From the IMG/VR virus record IMGVR_UViG_3300007276_000104, positions 1-40,370 of that record: DNA of 40,370 bases; one strand, given 5' to 3'. The stretch is from a virus. A program made the translations under genes and the position numbers. The notes under the pieces are model-generated. The model ran no database searches. It had not been told where the DNA came from and saw nothing but the letters and a program-made list of their open reading frames with translations. Below, piece by piece: positions 19,378 to 27,840 of the stretch (within the stretch, counting starts at the first letter, position 1; every line of letters starts with the position of its first letter).

Positions 19378-21090
19378 TTATGCTAGTCTGTAATCTTCTA
19401 TTGACTGTGGTTTATTAACTGAAGCTAATGTATTTAATGCCTCTACTATTTTATCGTTGTCAAATGTTTTGTAAAAGTTTTCATCACCAAGTTTTTTACT
19501 TTTAACTCTTCTTTTTAACTCTTCAACATTTATTTGTTCACCAGGTTTAATACCTAATTTTTCTCTAAACTCAGCAAAGTTACCATAAGCTTCATGTGGT
19601 TTCTTCATATAGTCTTTTACGTTATTAAATACATTCTTATCTTTTTGACGATAAGGATTGCCTAAAATATTTAATAAGTTTTCTCCTTGAGCAGCATCAA
19701 ACATAGATGCGTGTACTCTTTCATGAGTTTCAACACCTGCTTTATTTTGATAAGCTGAAGGAAGATTTATTTTATTACCCTTTGAATCATAAGATGCTTT
19801 AGAGTCTTTTACAGTATTTCCTTCAACTATGTCTGGAGATAATCCTCGTAATATCATATTATCAATATCTTCATCAGATAATTGAGTTTGCTCTTTCATT
19901 TTATTTCTAGTCCAAGGGTCATTATATCTATTTAAGAATTCATTAGAACCTTCATTTTTAGTAGCTAAATCAAAATTAACATTATCATCTTTTTTAGTAG
20001 TGACAGTGTTCTCATACATAAACTGTTCTCTTACATCAGGAACATCAAATGTTTCAGAAGAAGTTGTATAGTTATATCCAGGTTCTGATTTAGTAAATTG
20101 TAATGGTTTCTTTTTTGGGTCAACACCTCCTATTGGAATTATTGGATCATTATTTGGAGGATCTGTTAAATCACCACCTTCAGCAAATACATTCTCTTTT
20201 TTACCATCATCACTAATATAGGTGCCATCTAACGAGAAAGAATTGGAAAAAATATAATCGTCCCACTTAGTTTCTCCTTCTTCAACGAGATTAGGTTTAC
20301 CATTTGCTCCTGTTCCTTGAGGAATACCACCATTAGGATTCTCTTCATGTGAACCACCTCCTTCAAATATATTAACTAATTCATTTGCACCACCTGTTCC
20401 GCCAGTCATTTGACCACCATTCTTAAACTCATTTATAAAATCAAGTCCACTAGAATCTTGTGGTAAGTTTTCTTTTAGATTAACTTTAGTGATACCCTGT
20501 TGATTCATTATTCTTGGCTTTGCAACATTTGTAGCATCCACCTGAACTTGATTCATGCCCTTTTCACTATAGTCATTAGTTTTAGTTTCTTTTGGTATGT
20601 TATTTTCTGAATTATATCTATCAAAATGCTTTCTAAACTTCTTCACGTATTCTCCTGCTGTTGCATTTACTCTACCAGGAACTTTAAATGTATTAGGGTT
20701 TCTTAAATATTTACGCGTATTACCGGGGCCTAAAAAATGTATTAACGCTGTTAAATCACTAACATCGTGATTAGAACCAAACTCTTGCTTTAATTTTTTA
20801 GCATAATTTACTCCATAAGTATATCCAGAGAGTTTTCCACCTAAAGCTTTATCCATAATACGTTCTTGAAGATTTGTATTATTCATAAAGTCTCTTTTAG
20901 AAACCCCTTTCATATCAGGATCTCTTTTTATAAGCTCATAAAGAAAATGATATTTGCCTGCGGCAGAAGAATTTGGATTATCTAAATATTTTCCACCAGA
21001 AGACTCAATCATACTTATAGCATGTTTGTAAGCTTTTGAATTAAAACTACTGCTTTTTTTCTTATCCTTATCTTTATCTTCTATTTCCAA
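19378..21090 (-). CDS. Virion lysozyme/transglycosylase-like protein with C-terminal zincin motif (570 aa)
   Basis: After a Lys/Asp-rich start, residues 21-52 carry a goose-lysozyme/SLT-type signature: Glu29 in AISMIESSGG followed by SSAAGKYHF, the pattern of a muramidase or lytic transglycosylase active site. The middle (about 220-310) is Gly/Asn-rich and contains a segment (GGSHEENPNGGIPQGTG, then NLVEEGE) that recurs in Bacteroidota phage virion proteins. The C-terminal part contains THERVH (His456, Glu457, His460), an HExxH zincin motif, with HEAYGNFAEFREKLG from 499 giving a possible third ligand, Glu500. The start ATG overlaps the upstream gene by 10 bases. I infer local cell-wall opening during injection; whether the second domain cleaves protein or peptidoglycan stems is unknown. 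Confidence 0.82.
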   Translation of the reverse strand: MEIEDKDKDKKKSSSFNSKAYKHAISMIESSGGKYLDNPNSSAAGKYHFLYELIKRDPDMKGVSKRDFMNNTNLQERIMDKALGGKLSGYTYGVNYAKKLKQEFGSNHDVSDLTALIHFLGPGNTRKYLRNPNTFKVPGRVNATAGEYVKKFRKHFDRYNSENNIPKETKTNDYSEKGMNQVQVDATNVAKPRIMNQQGITKVNLKENLPQDSSGLDFINEFKNGGQMTGGTGGANELVNIFEGGGSHEENPNGGIPQGTGANGKPNLVEEGETKWDDYIFSNSFSLDGTYISDDGKKENVFAEGGDLTDPPNNDPIIPIGGVDPKKKPLQFTKSEPGYNYTTSSETFDVPDVREQFMYENTVTTKKDDNVNFDLATKNEGSNEFLNRYNDPWTRNKMKEQTQLSDEDIDNMILRGLSPDIVEGNTVKDSKASYDSKGNKINLPSAYQNKAGVETHERVHASMFDAAQGENLLNILGNPYRQKDKNVFNNVKDYMKKPHEAYGNFAEFREKLGIKPGEQINVEELKRRVKSKKLGDENFYKTFDNDKIVEALNTLASVNKPQSIEDYRLA

Positions 21091-21827
21091 GGTTTTATTT
21101 TTTGATGCTTTAACGTTAATACATAAGATAATGTTCCGTATCCTACCTTAAATGTTCTCCATCCTCTCCATATTCTAATGCCTAATATTTTATAATCGAC
21201 AATTTTTGTTTGACTATATCTAAACATTAGTTTGTTTTTTCCTTTTGCATAGAACCAAATATAACCAGTTCCTATAATTGAAGTTTCATAAGAAATAAAA
21301 TCTCCTTTATTAACTTGCCATTTATCTTCCCATGGAAACTTAGGTATATATTTTAATCCAGAGTCAACAACCCATATTCCATCTTGAGAAAGTTTTGTTT
21401 TATAAGATGATAAATTAAGAGTAAATTCATGATTTATTTTCCATAAATCATCTATAACAGTGGTTACTCTATCTATGTTATTATTACCAACTTCTGCAGG
21501 TGTAGAATCTACTAAGAATTTACTTCTTTTAAAATTCCATACAGAATTTCTTGTATGCCAGTTCCACGCTATCCAAAAGTTTTCTTTTTTAGAATTTGGG
21601 TTACCTCCTTTTTCAATTATATAAGAAGAGTAATCTGGTGCCCAACCTTCTTTAGCTTCTCTCTCATCATCCATCCATATCCAAAACCAACTATCTTTAC
21701 CTTTATGTCTAAATAGCCAAGCAAAGTTAAACATTAACCATGCAGTAGAAAAACCAAAAGCTCCTACTAATACGGAGCCTTTGACAAAATTCCAAATACT
21801 TTTAATTTGTTCTTTATTATAACGCAT
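21081..21827 (-). CDS. Membrane-anchored aromatic-rich protein, DUF7338-like (248 aa)
   Basis: One hydrophobic segment lies near the N-terminus (about 16-38, SVLVGAFGFSTAWLMFNFAWL). It is followed by a Trp-rich region with WFWIWMDDE and later WHTRNSVWNF, a spacing I associate with the phage family DUF7338 (function unknown). The C-terminal half is beta-rich with many Trp/Tyr/Lys. It is the first gene after the muzzle gene and overlaps the lysozyme-like gene by 10 bases. A host-type promoter ends only 4 bases before the ATG, so its own transcript would be leaderless. It could be an envelope protein made by the infected cell rather than a virion part; the family call is tentative. Confidence 0.6.
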   Translation of the reverse strand: MRYNKEQIKSIWNFVKGSVLVGAFGFSTAWLMFNFAWLFRHKGKDSWFWIWMDDEREAKEGWAPDYSSYIIEKGGNPNSKKENFWIAWNWHTRNSVWNFKRSKFLVDSTPAEVGNNNIDRVTTVIDDLWKINHEFTLNLSSYKTKLSQDGIWVVDSGLKYIPKFPWEDKWQVNKGDFISYETSIIGTGYIWFYAKGKNKLMFRYSQTKIVDYKILGIRIWRGWRTFKVGYGTLSYVLTLKHQKIKPWK

Positions 21828-21831
21828 AATA

Positions 21832-21862
21832 CAAATATATGAAAACTAACGTATCTTGTCAA
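21832..21862 (-). promoter_or_regulatory. Bacteroidota-type promoter (-33 TTG, -7 TATATTTG)
   Basis: On the minus strand TTGACA (21862-21857) is followed, 20 bases after the TTG, by TATATTTG (21839-21832). This matches the Bacteroidota sigma consensus TTG-N19-21-TAnnTTTG exactly. Only 4 bases separate the -7 element from the ATG at 21827, so transcription should start at or next to the start codon. The promoter would let host RNA polymerase transcribe the injection/cargo block separately from the upstream capsid genes. Confidence 0.72.
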
Positions 21863-21873
21863 TATTTTGTATC

Positions 21874-21895
21874 ACACACAATTAGTGTTGTGTGT
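21874..21895 (-). other. Short inverted repeat across the end of the muzzle gene
   Basis: An 8-bp perfect stem (21874-21881 with 21888-21895, ACACACAA/TTGTGTGT) encloses a 6-base loop and spans the muzzle stop codon. No U-tract follows in the minus direction, so it is not a convincing terminator. It lies 12 bases upstream of the -33 element of the next promoter and might be a weak stop, an mRNA 3' end stabiliser or an operator. Confidence 0.4.
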
Positions 21896-24800
21896 AGAAT
21901 ATTGTTATGTCATGTAAGATTAATTTCTTGCCATCAGGGTTATTAAATGTGAATTCAGCAAACCCCCAAGTACTACGAACTCTATCGCGAGAACTAGATT
22001 GACGAGGGAAGTTTATTTTCCAATTTCTAAATTTCTTCCACATATTTTGTCTCATTACCAGATTGACCTTTCCTGAGTCTTGATAATCATTATAAACTCT
22101 CACTTGAGTTAATCCTTGATTTGGTAGCTCTATTCCATTTTTGGTAAGCTCTAGTTTAAATGAAGCACTATTAAGTATAATTTCATTTCCTGCAGGAGCA
22201 ACATGTAATGTAATTGAACTATCGAATAACTCACCATAGAAACTATTAGCATTGCCTTTAAAGTGTTCCCATAATGATGTGCAAGAAGAGTTTGTAGAAA
22301 CTAATACAGACCCCTTGTTTATATACCAAGCAGGAACGTAATCATAGAAACTAATAAAAGCACTAACCTTTTCATTGAATCCTAATGTAAAGCTATCAGT
22401 TGACTGTACGAAAGAAAAGTAAACATCTGAGTTTACAGGGTTATATCCTAATGATACTCCTGTGCCTAATACAGCATTATCATTTATTAATTCATCGTAG
22501 TTAATTCTGTTTAATAATTCATGATGGAATCCGTGTGCATCAGAAAGTCTGCCTACTTTAGCACCGTCGAATACCATAATACCTCTATTTATTAAATCAA
22601 TAAAATAGAATGCATTTTCTGCAGTTACAACACCCCATTTATTTAAGCATCCAGTAGTTGTGCTTTTATAATGATAATCATGTAGTATTCCTCCAGTACC
22701 AAGCTCTATACCGATTGCATCATCCGCTTGAACTTGAACTCGAGGATTAATAGCAATATGAGCTACTGCAGTATCTTGTAAACAAAATATTTCATCATTT
22801 AAATTTACAACTGCATTAATAGGCCCAAATTTACCATCTAAATCCATAGTTTCATTTTCAAGGAAATCTGTCCAAGAATCAATAAACTCACCTGGAATTT
22901 TTACTTTAGAAGCTATTAATCTGCCGTCAAACTCTTGTATTTTTTTAATCTTAGATCCTAAGCCAACAGACTTAAGTAATGTAGGTTGTTGAGAATACAC
23001 TGTATTATATTGTTGGTATTCTTCATATTTTGGTTGCCATCTATTATCCCAACTACCAATTGATAAATCATTTCTACTTTTTAAATCAACAGTTGTTTCA
23101 ACTTTTATAGAAACTATTTCAGATACAATTTGATAATCTACATCTTGAATTTCAGTATTATCTTTAACTAACTTAGTAAAGGTAAATGTATTTACAAATG
23201 TATCACCCGGAGAATCTATAAATACAGAATTTGTTGCAATCTTAGTAAACTCTCCTATTTCTATATAAGCAGCATTAGATTTAGATTCAAATGACATACC
23301 TCCATATAGGCCACCCAAATATAATAGATAATCTTCTTTTACAAATTCAGCAATAAGAACACCATTAGTAGCTCCAGTTAATGCTGCAGAGTGTATTTGC
23401 TCAATACTTCTACGAGAATCTATTGGAGCACTTGAAAGGTCGTCCCCTTCAGCAAATGTTATACACTTAGCACCAATAGTGTTACATCCTTTAATTCTTT
23501 GTTCTGCATCATTATTTACAGCTTCTGTATCAACCCAATTATCCATTCTCATGCTTTTTAGGTTGTTAGCGTATCTTAATTTAAAATCATTATTGTATGC
23601 TGTAAAGTCTGCACCTTCCTGAGTTAATTCAGGAGATCCGTATATATCATAATCTGTTCTACCAGTTGCAGGATTAAAATCACCAGTAAATTGTCTATAA
23701 ACTTGATGTGTAGCATGTTCATTTTTTGAGTTAACTGGCCCGAAAAATCCTTGATCTGATAAATTATTAGGACTTCCACTTAAAGTTACAGGATTAACAC
23801 CTGGACTAGCACTGGTAATTCCGTTTAAAAACTTAACTTCTTCAATACTTACTGATGTCAGTGGGTTAGTTTCAGTTGACCAATTGGCTATATAATCTTG
23901 CTCCATCAAACCCAATACTCTTAACTTGTAGCTAGAATCAATTGGGTTGTTTCTAAATAAAACTTCTGGACTAAAGAATTGCATTAATCTATTATGCTGA
24001 AAATTTTGTGCCCTATGATCTTTTGTAGATGAAGGAGCAAATCCTTCTGTCTTATTGCTTCTTGTTTCTGTACCATTAGCTGTACTTTCTGTAGCTAAAG
24101 ACCAGTAATCTTTACATTCGTTAAAAGGAACCACTCTTTCGAAGGTTCTTACCATAGATGGAAGAATATCAGATTCATTTGAATTCACCGCGTTCTTTCT
24201 TGATTGTAGTGTAGAAAACTTTTCTCTATGAACATAATTTGCTATCATAGGATTAATAAATCCTTGAGCAAATATAGTTTGATCAACTAAGGTTCTGTCA
24301 GCTCTTAATATTTTATAGCCAACAGGTTTATCATCTTCAGTTGCAAAATTATTTGAATCATTAAACCATACATAAAATTCAGCAGTTAATGTAACGCGTA
24401 ATTGATTATAATTGCCTTGTAAGTTTCCTTCAGGTGCACGTAAATCCATTACCCAAGAAGGGTCAGATTCTTGACCTCTTCTATTGTAAAACTTTATTCC
24501 TAATCTATAAAGCTCTCTATCTTTTAAAAATTGTAAATCTTCAGCCTCAGAGTCTGTTAATGTTGATTGAACAACCTCTACTTCCACATACTTCCCCGTT
24601 GCACCTAAAGTTGTGCCATCGTCTTGAAATTTATAATCATCGTAATTTTTATTAATAGCATCATGAGAAGGCGGTAATATAAAATCAGGGCCTGTTATAG
24701 TAGATGAATTTCCTAATACATTATCCGATGAGCCTAAATAAGCATTGTCTAATACTTGACAAGTTGATCCAGAGTTAAATGAATAAGCTCTGGTATCTAA

Positions 24801-25937
24801 ATCAACTTCAAATTTACTTGAAGTAATATTTATTGGAAATAATCTGTTGTCTTTTGTTGCAATATGTTTTGGAACAATTGGGTCTGAACCAAGAAATATA
24901 AATGCTTCTAACGATATATTAGTTTGACTAGAATCATCATCAGTAATTAACATAGAATTATAATCATCTATTTGTTTATCTGCTACAATTTTTATTTCAG
25001 GATCTTGATTTAATGATGTGTACTTTATTGAATACAATTTTATATTAGTAAATTTTTCATCAATACTTGGTATATTAACTTGAACTGATTTACCAAGAAT
25101 TTCATTTACTGCACCACCTCCTAGTCCATTTCCTTTGTCAATAGAAATTAATTCTGATGCAGGAGATATGGTTGTTTGAGCACCATTTAAAATATAAAGT
25201 CCATACGCATATTGAATCATACCTGAAGTATGTGATCCGCCAGATACAACACCATTAATTATTGGTTGAGATAACGTAAATGTTGATACTGTGTCAATTG
25301 AACTTGAACTTAAGTCAATTAAGTTTTCTCTATCACCATTTGCTATACTTTGTCTTAAATTTAAAAACCTAAGTTGATGTTTACCATCAACAAAATATAT
25401 TTTCTGTATAACTGAATTTTCATAATTAAATAATATTTGAACTAAATTTTGAGTCGATAAACCTAAATCACCCATATACAGTAAATTTAAATCAAATTCA
25501 CCATCATTTAAATTTGTTAATTCCCAAAAACAATCCCATCCGTTATTATCTGTAGTAACAATTAGTGCAGAATCTCTAAGCTCTTTAGTACCTATAATAA
25601 TTTGCTGTCCTGAAGTTTTAGACACTGGAGCAGCAGTAGTATCAACATAAGTTTCTTCTAATTCACATCTAGGTATTACATTTGTTTTAGTAGAATAAGT
25701 GAGGCTTTTAGTAGTCGTGCCAACAACATATTCTATTCTAGTATCTTCAAAATTAAATACTGGAGTAGGAACAGAAAAAACCAGTTCATTACCGGCTTCA
25801 TTTGTAACTGCAAAAGAACTCTTTTGATCAGTTGCTAATATTCTGATATTCTTGGCATCAAAGTACTTATCATTTTGGAGATCACTCGCCAAATCTTTTG
25901 ACATTCCTTTGTACGTAGCCTCATGTTTCTTTATCAT
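21882..25937 (-). CDS. Muzzle/tail nozzle protein, crAss-like (1351 aa)
   Basis: The N-terminus (YKGMSKDLASDL..., then YFDAKNIRI and VTNEAGN) resembles the start of the large crAss-like muzzle (tail stabilisation) proteins, which form the distal part of the short tail and relate to the P22 gp10/T7 gp12 nozzle family. The whole length is beta-rich with many Gly, Asn, Ser and Thr and no membrane or coiled-coil segment, as expected for a propeller-like nozzle. It follows the ring protein gene with a single base between stop and start and is the usual last gene of the ring-muzzle set. Its length is in the range expected for crAss-like muzzle proteins. Family call is good; the exact position in the tail is inferred from homologues. 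Confidence 0.82.
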   Translation of the reverse strand: MIKKHEATYKGMSKDLASDLQNDKYFDAKNIRILATDQKSSFAVTNEAGNELVFSVPTPVFNFEDTRIEYVVGTTTKSLTYSTKTNVIPRCELEETYVDTTAAPVSKTSGQQIIIGTKELRDSALIVTTDNNGWDCFWELTNLNDGEFDLNLLYMGDLGLSTQNLVQILFNYENSVIQKIYFVDGKHQLRFLNLRQSIANGDRENLIDLSSSSIDTVSTFTLSQPIINGVVSGGSHTSGMIQYAYGLYILNGAQTTISPASELISIDKGNGLGGGAVNEILGKSVQVNIPSIDEKFTNIKLYSIKYTSLNQDPEIKIVADKQIDDYNSMLITDDDSSQTNISLEAFIFLGSDPIVPKHIATKDNRLFPINITSSKFEVDLDTRAYSFNSGSTCQVLDNAYLGSSDNVLGNSSTITGPDFILPPSHDAINKNYDDYKFQDDGTTLGATGKYVEVEVVQSTLTDSEAEDLQFLKDRELYRLGIKFYNRRGQESDPSWVMDLRAPEGNLQGNYNQLRVTLTAEFYVWFNDSNNFATEDDKPVGYKILRADRTLVDQTIFAQGFINPMIANYVHREKFSTLQSRKNAVNSNESDILPSMVRTFERVVPFNECKDYWSLATESTANGTETRSNKTEGFAPSSTKDHRAQNFQHNRLMQFFSPEVLFRNNPIDSSYKLRVLGLMEQDYIANWSTETNPLTSVSIEEVKFLNGITSASPGVNPVTLSGSPNNLSDQGFFGPVNSKNEHATHQVYRQFTGDFNPATGRTDYDIYGSPELTQEGADFTAYNNDFKLRYANNLKSMRMDNWVDTEAVNNDAEQRIKGCNTIGAKCITFAEGDDLSSAPIDSRRSIEQIHSAALTGATNGVLIAEFVKEDYLLYLGGLYGGMSFESKSNAAYIEIGEFTKIATNSVFIDSPGDTFVNTFTFTKLVKDNTEIQDVDYQIVSEIVSIKVETTVDLKSRNDLSIGSWDNRWQPKYEEYQQYNTVYSQQPTLLKSVGLGSKIKKIQEFDGRLIASKVKIPGEFIDSWTDFLENETMDLDGKFGPINAVVNLNDEIFCLQDTAVAHIAINPRVQVQADDAIGIELGTGGILHDYHYKSTTTGCLNKWGVVTAENAFYFIDLINRGIMVFDGAKVGRLSDAHGFHHELLNRINYDELINDNAVLGTGVSLGYNPVNSDVYFSFVQSTDSFTLGFNEKVSAFISFYDYVPAWYINKGSVLVSTNSSCTSLWEHFKGNANSFYGELFDSSITLHVAPAGNEIILNSASFKLELTKNGIELPNQGLTQVRVYNDYQDSGKVNLVMRQNMWKKFRNWKINFPRQSSSRDRVRSTWGFAEFTFNNPDGKKLILHDITIFYTQH

Positions 25938-25938
25938 C

Positions 25939-26649
25939 TTAATTGACTCTCATTTGTTCCTGTTGTCCTAAGAATTCAAATCTTCTTTTAAATTCAGTAG
26001 TACTTGGAAGTATTTGTGTAATCATGTTTGTTAACGTTTCCATCTCATCTGCACTAGGTAATTTGAGATTGGCATCTGCTTGTGCTACATTAAAACAATA
26101 ATCAGTTTCAGCTTTATTAAGCTTTCTATCTGATAACATGTCCATATCATTCAAAATGTCATACCATCTATATTTTATATAACTTTCAACACATCTTAAT
26201 AATGTTTCATTATCTAATACAAGTGGATAGCACTCTTCATCTGTTGCAATAGCTTTATAAATTACATTGATTGATCCTTTTTCGAAATTTACAGTAACAT
26301 ACTTACTGTTTAATCCATATGTATAATCCTTTCTAGTGGGTAACTTATTACCTACATGAAAGAATTCTTGAGATATATCTTCAGTAGCAGTCAATGGAAT
26401 TGGCTCAGCACCTAAATCAGTTCTAGCTATTCCATCAATTTTAATCATATCAACAGGCTTAAGTGCCCTGTAATTGACAACATTTAATCCTTCTCTTCGC
26501 GTAACAAATATGGAAGGAGCTTCAAGTAATCTTAATACTTGTATTGCATTATCTACAATAAATTCATAGCTTAAATCCTTCATTAAAGGATTTCTCATAA
26601 GTCTATCAGCTACCATTTTTATACTTACTAAATTGCTTGTACTTGCCAT
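25939..26649 (-). CDS. crAss-like tail ring protein (P22 gp4-like adaptor type, 236 aa)
   Basis: The opening VSIKMVADRLMRNPLMKDLSYEFIVDNAIQVLRLLEAPSIF has the pattern of crAss-like ring proteins: a short amphipathic helix, 'NPLMKDL', then a helix leading to a beta-rich middle (NYRALKPVDMIKI). The C-terminal third is helical. Such proteins stack between portal and muzzle in the crAss-like tail barrel and are placed with the P22 gp4 adaptor group. It sits directly before the muzzle gene, as in other crAss-like genomes, 6 bases after the 174-residue gene. Assignment rests on the N-terminal pattern and context. Confidence 0.78.
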   Translation of the reverse strand: MASTSNLVSIKMVADRLMRNPLMKDLSYEFIVDNAIQVLRLLEAPSIFVTRREGLNVVNYRALKPVDMIKIDGIARTDLGAEPIPLTATEDISQEFFHVGNKLPTRKDYTYGLNSKYVTVNFEKGSINVIYKAIATDEECYPLVLDNETLLRCVESYIKYRWYDILNDMDMLSDRKLNKAETDYCFNVAQADANLKLPSADEMETLTNMITQILPSTTEFKRRFEFLGQQEQMRVN

Positions 26650-26655
26650 GTTATT

Positions 26656-27180
26656 TTATTTTAAGAATGCATCAATACGTCCTGCAAATATAGACCTTGA
26701 TAACTGTCGTTTCAAATCTCTATTAAAACGAAACTTATAAATGCTTTTATTTTTAAAGTTTGCTTTAGATCTTTTATAGAATATTCTGAAAGTATAACCG
26801 TCAGTATGTTCATTTGTGTATCTAATTTTTGTTTTTTTTAATCTAGCTGATTCATTTTCATCCCATAATGCTCTTGTAGCTTTCCAATTGACAGGAAGAT
26901 TATTTATGATTTTTCCTTCATCATCTATTTTTACTTCACACTTTACTTTACGTAATTCAACTTTCCCTATTTTAAAAGGGAAAAAATACTCAGCTCCTTT
27001 TGTAGATATCCTATCTCTTACGTGTCCATTAAATTCTCTTAGTATTTTTCCGTAAGTGGCTCTGGATACTAATTCTTTCATTTTAGGATCAGAAGAAAAA
27101 TGCTTATAAAAATCACCGCTACCGTAATCAGTTTTTATTCTGTGTATTCTAGTGTCACTATTGTCTGTCATCAGTAGCAT
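26656..27180 (-). CDS. Small basic virion-associated protein between ring genes (174 aa)
   Basis: A Lys/Arg-rich soluble protein with an early GDFYKHF segment, a central beta-rich region (KGAEYFFPFKIGKVELRKVKC) and a basic C-terminus. No named domain is recognised, but a small basic protein in this position between ring genes is usual in crAss-like genomes. The start overlaps the upstream gene by 23 bases if ATG 27180 is used; ATG 27171 (overlap 14) is an alternative and neither has a clear Shine-Dalgarno site. Basic charge and location suggest contact with DNA or with the portal/ring interface; this is inference. Confidence 0.65.
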   Translation of the reverse strand: MLLMTDNSDTRIHRIKTDYGSGDFYKHFSSDPKMKELVSRATYGKILREFNGHVRDRISTKGAEYFFPFKIGKVELRKVKCEVKIDDEGKIINNLPVNWKATRALWDENESARLKKTKIRYTNEHTDGYTFRIFYKRSKANFKNKSIYKFRFNRDLKRQLSRSIFAGRIDAFLK

Positions 27181-27832
27181 TATTAATTACATCACCTGGT
27201 ATTGCAAGTGATCTTGTTAAATCTTTCATTACTAAATCAACAACAACATCTGCCATAGCACCTTCAATTGGATAGTCAATATCCCATACATCAATAGACA
27301 TGTCAGTTTCATTACACATAAGCTCATTTGCTATATCAGGTTGCTCGTAAACATCAGTGACCTTTATACTCTTAAGGAATCTGTGTTTATTGTCCTTAGA
27401 GATAAGATATAGCCTTCCATCAAAATCAACAGCACAATAAGTTAAGTGTTGTGTAAACTTATTTTCAAATAAATAAGGAACTCTTTCAATAGCAACTATA
27501 TTTAATTCAATTACTGTACTATCAGATTTACGTACATTAAGCGGGCCTTCTTTTCCCTTTATCTTTATAGATTTAGGTAATGATACTGATGTGGCTAATA
27601 TTTTTCCACCACAGGAATAACCACTAACTTTATCGACTAATTCTAAACCAATACAAAGTTCTTGCTTAATATCAATAGGCATATGCCATCCTTTGTTTGC
27701 ATACTGCTGTTTTAATAACATTGCTCTTTTTGTATCTATTAGACTAGAAACTAATTCTTCAGTAATTTTAGTATCATCACTAAACACTTTTAGTTTCTCA
27801 AAAACTGTATAGATGATTTCTCTTTTAGTCAT
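27158..27832 (-). CDS. crAss-like tail ring protein (224 aa)
   Basis: The N-terminal REIIYTVFEKLKVFSDDTK, then ITEELVSSLIDTKRAMLLKQQY, matches the recurrent crAss-like ring protein start: helix, SDD turn, helix ending in (L/I)LKQ(R/Q)Y. A beta-rich central domain follows, and an acidic segment ends in helices near 195-215. Such proteins form one dodecameric ring of the tail barrel below the portal. It lies between the metallophosphoesterase (8-base gap) and the small basic gene. Good family confidence; which ring it forms cannot be decided from sequence. Confidence 0.8.
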   Translation of the reverse strand: MTKREIIYTVFEKLKVFSDDTKITEELVSSLIDTKRAMLLKQQYANKGWHMPIDIKQELCIGLELVDKVSGYSCGGKILATSVSLPKSIKIKGKEGPLNVRKSDSTVIELNIVAIERVPYLFENKFTQHLTYCAVDFDGRLYLISKDNKHRFLKSIKVTDVYEQPDIANELMCNETDMSIDVWDIDYPIEGAMADVVVDLVMKDLTRSLAIPGDVINNATDDRQ

Positions 27833-27840
27833 TGTTCTTA

